From Eubacteriales bacterium (GTDB lineage Bacteria > Bacillota > Clostridia > Peptostreptococcales > Anaerovoracaceae), in NCBI GenBank assembly GCA_028691625.1, contig JAQUYZ010000081.1, positions 1-6,990 on the forward strand: a stretch of DNA of 6,990 nucleotides, written 5' to 3'. The position numbers and the translations under genes were made by a program. The notes beneath the pieces are model-generated. The model was not told where the DNA came from. It ran no database searches and saw only the letters and a program-made list of their open reading frames with translations. Below, piece by piece: positions 6,415 to 6,990 of this stretch (position 1 is its first letter; each line of letters starts with the position of its first letter).

Positions 6415-6427
6415 CGACTCCGTCGTT
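6413..6427 (-). other. Hairpin at the secE stop codon
   Basis: Minus-strand AACGAC pairs with GTCGTT around a GGA loop; the first two A residues belong to the secE TAA stop. It shares two bases with the 10-base-pair hairpin downstream, so the two could stack end to end with small fraying. Confidence 0.45.
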
Positions 6428-6668
6428 AAAAACTAATGTTTAATGCATATTTCAGAGAAGCCAGGAAAGCGGAGTCTACAAGCCAGATTCCCAGACTTAA
6501 AACAACGCATGCAAACAGTACAACACCAGTAAAGGAAACAAGTTCTTTTCTGGTTGGCCATACTACCTTTTTAACCTCTGTTTTGATCCCTTTGAAATAA
6601 TCTTTTATACTGGCTCTTGGTTTTTTAGGAGCCACCGGAACGGGCTTCTTTGCTTTTTCCTTTTCCAT
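6426..6668 (-). CDS. secE: Preprotein translocase subunit SecE
   Basis: Encodes SecE, the small membrane subunit that clamps SecY in the protein-export channel. The 80-residue product has a lysine/proline-rich cytoplasmic N-terminus (1-20), an amphipathic segment around residues 21-36, the conserved WPTRKEL motif at 37-43, and one membrane span at about 46-64. This single-span form is usual in Gram-positive bacteria; E. coli has three spans. The ATG at 6668 gives a family-like protein and lies 14 bases after the rpmG stop. Its ribosome binding site is weak (AAGGGAAG, overlapping that stop), suggesting translational coupling. The frame is open upstream to an ATG at 6728, but that start would lie inside rpmG and add 20 unrelated residues. 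Confidence 0.95.
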   Translation of the reverse strand: MEKEKAKKPVPVAPKKPRASIKDYFKGIKTEVKKVVWPTRKELVSFTGVVLFACVVLSLGIWLVDSAFLASLKYALNISF

Positions 6669-6682
6669 TTTGATCACTTCCC

Positions 6683-6832
6683 TTATTTTGTTTCTTTGTG
6701 AACAGTGTGCTTTTTGCAGAACTTGCAATACTTTGTGAACTCCAAACGATCAGGATCGTTTTTCTTGTTCTTGGTCGTATTGTAGTTTCTTTGCTTGCAG
6801 TCTGTGCAGGCTAATGTTACTCTTACTCTCAT
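6683..6832 (-). CDS. rpmG: 50S ribosomal protein L33 (zinc-binding type)
   Basis: Encodes L33, a small large-subunit protein near the E site. The 49-residue product begins [12 protein letters not shown] and ends in KHTVHKETK, as in family members. Two CxxC pairs (Cys9/Cys12 and Cys36/Cys39) form the expected zinc ribbon, so this is the cysteine-containing form; many bacteria also keep a cysteine-free paralogue used under zinc shortage. GGAGG lies 6-7 bases before the ATG. It is the first gene of the visible operon, and the stop is 14 bases before secE, the usual neighbour. Confidence 0.95.
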   Translation of the reverse strand: MRVRVTLACTDCKQRNYNTTKNKKNDPDRLEFTKYCKFCKKHTVHKETK

Positions 6833-6927
6833 GATTGTCCTCCATTTAATCTAAAATCCAGAGCCAAATCACAAGCTCCGTCTTTTCTGTTGCTTATTCA
6901 TCGTTTATGAAATAAAATGACATAAAT
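6833..6927 (-). promoter_or_regulatory. rpmG 5' leader
   Basis: About 95 bases between the predicted transcription start and the rpmG ATG, ending with GGAGGA (6843-6838). Only small hairpins are visible, for example TTTATG/CATAAA near the start and GAGC/GCTC further on. I recognise no known leader RNA and no upstream open reading frame with a good ribosome binding site. Confidence 0.4.
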
Positions 6928-6933
6928 TACACG

Positions 6934-6962
6934 ATTATATCATACTTCTATCATAAAGTCGC
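6934..6962 (-). promoter_or_regulatory. Candidate promoter for rpmG-secE-nusG-rplKA
   Basis: On the minus strand a perfect -10, TATAAT (6939-6934), is preceded by TG one base upstream, giving an extended -10. A 17-base spacer places a weak -35 at 6962-6957 (GCGACT, matching only the central GAC). Transcription should start near 6927, giving a leader of about 95 bases before rpmG. The extended -10 can compensate for the weak -35. Confidence 0.75.
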
Positions 6963-6990
6963 TTAATAAAGTTATCATACATTCCGATCG

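Noticed and set aside
6669..6728. SecE start 20 codons upstream at 6728
   Set aside because: This stretch overlaps rpmG in another frame and its residues do not resemble SecE; the conserved protein starts at 6668.

Overview
The window holds one conserved bacterial gene block, all transcribed from the minus strand: rpmG - secE - nusG - rplK - rplA - [L10 leader] - rplJ - rplL - [terminator, promoter] - rpoB. rpoB runs off the left edge without its 3' end. The genes encode ribosomal protein L33, the SecE translocase subunit, the elongation factor NusG, ribosomal proteins L11, L1, L10 and L7/L12, and the RNA polymerase beta subunit. The protein sequences, strong AGGAGG-type ribosome binding sites, moderate GC with AT-rich spacers, sigma-A promoters with extended -10 elements, and a beta subunit that appears to lack the large E. 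coli insertions point to a low-GC Gram-positive bacterium, most likely a member of Clostridia. I cannot fix the family.

Reading in the direction of transcription (right to left), a promoter at 6934-6962 drives rpmG, secE, nusG, rplK and rplA. secE and nusG are separated by two back-to-back hairpins. NusG carries an unusual, extremely acidic N-terminal extension of about 85 residues. The rplK-rplA spacer contains a small structure resembling known L1-binding mRNA sites, placed directly against the rplA ribosome binding site.

The 215-base spacer between rplA and rplJ holds a textbook L10 leader followed by an intrinsic terminator. Ten bases of the L10-binding region can pair with the 5' arm and loop of that terminator, giving a readable antiterminator/terminator switch. 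After rplL, the 324-base gap before rpoB contains an intrinsic terminator, a hairpin and long-range inverted repeat, a 13-base direct repeat with 14-base period, and a near-consensus promoter. rpoB is therefore probably transcribed largely from its own promoter. No gene lies between rplL and rpoB, unlike B. subtilis, which has ybxB there.

Together these genes supply the L11/L1/L10-L12 parts of the large ribosomal subunit (the GTPase-centre stalk and the L1 stalk), the transcription machinery and its processivity factor, and an essential protein-export subunit. The layout allows feedback control by L1 and L10. I see no mobile element, CRISPR array, tRNA or accessory defence system. The unusual features are the NusG extension, a lysine-to-asparagine change in a conserved RpoB motif, and the regulatory structure of the spacers.
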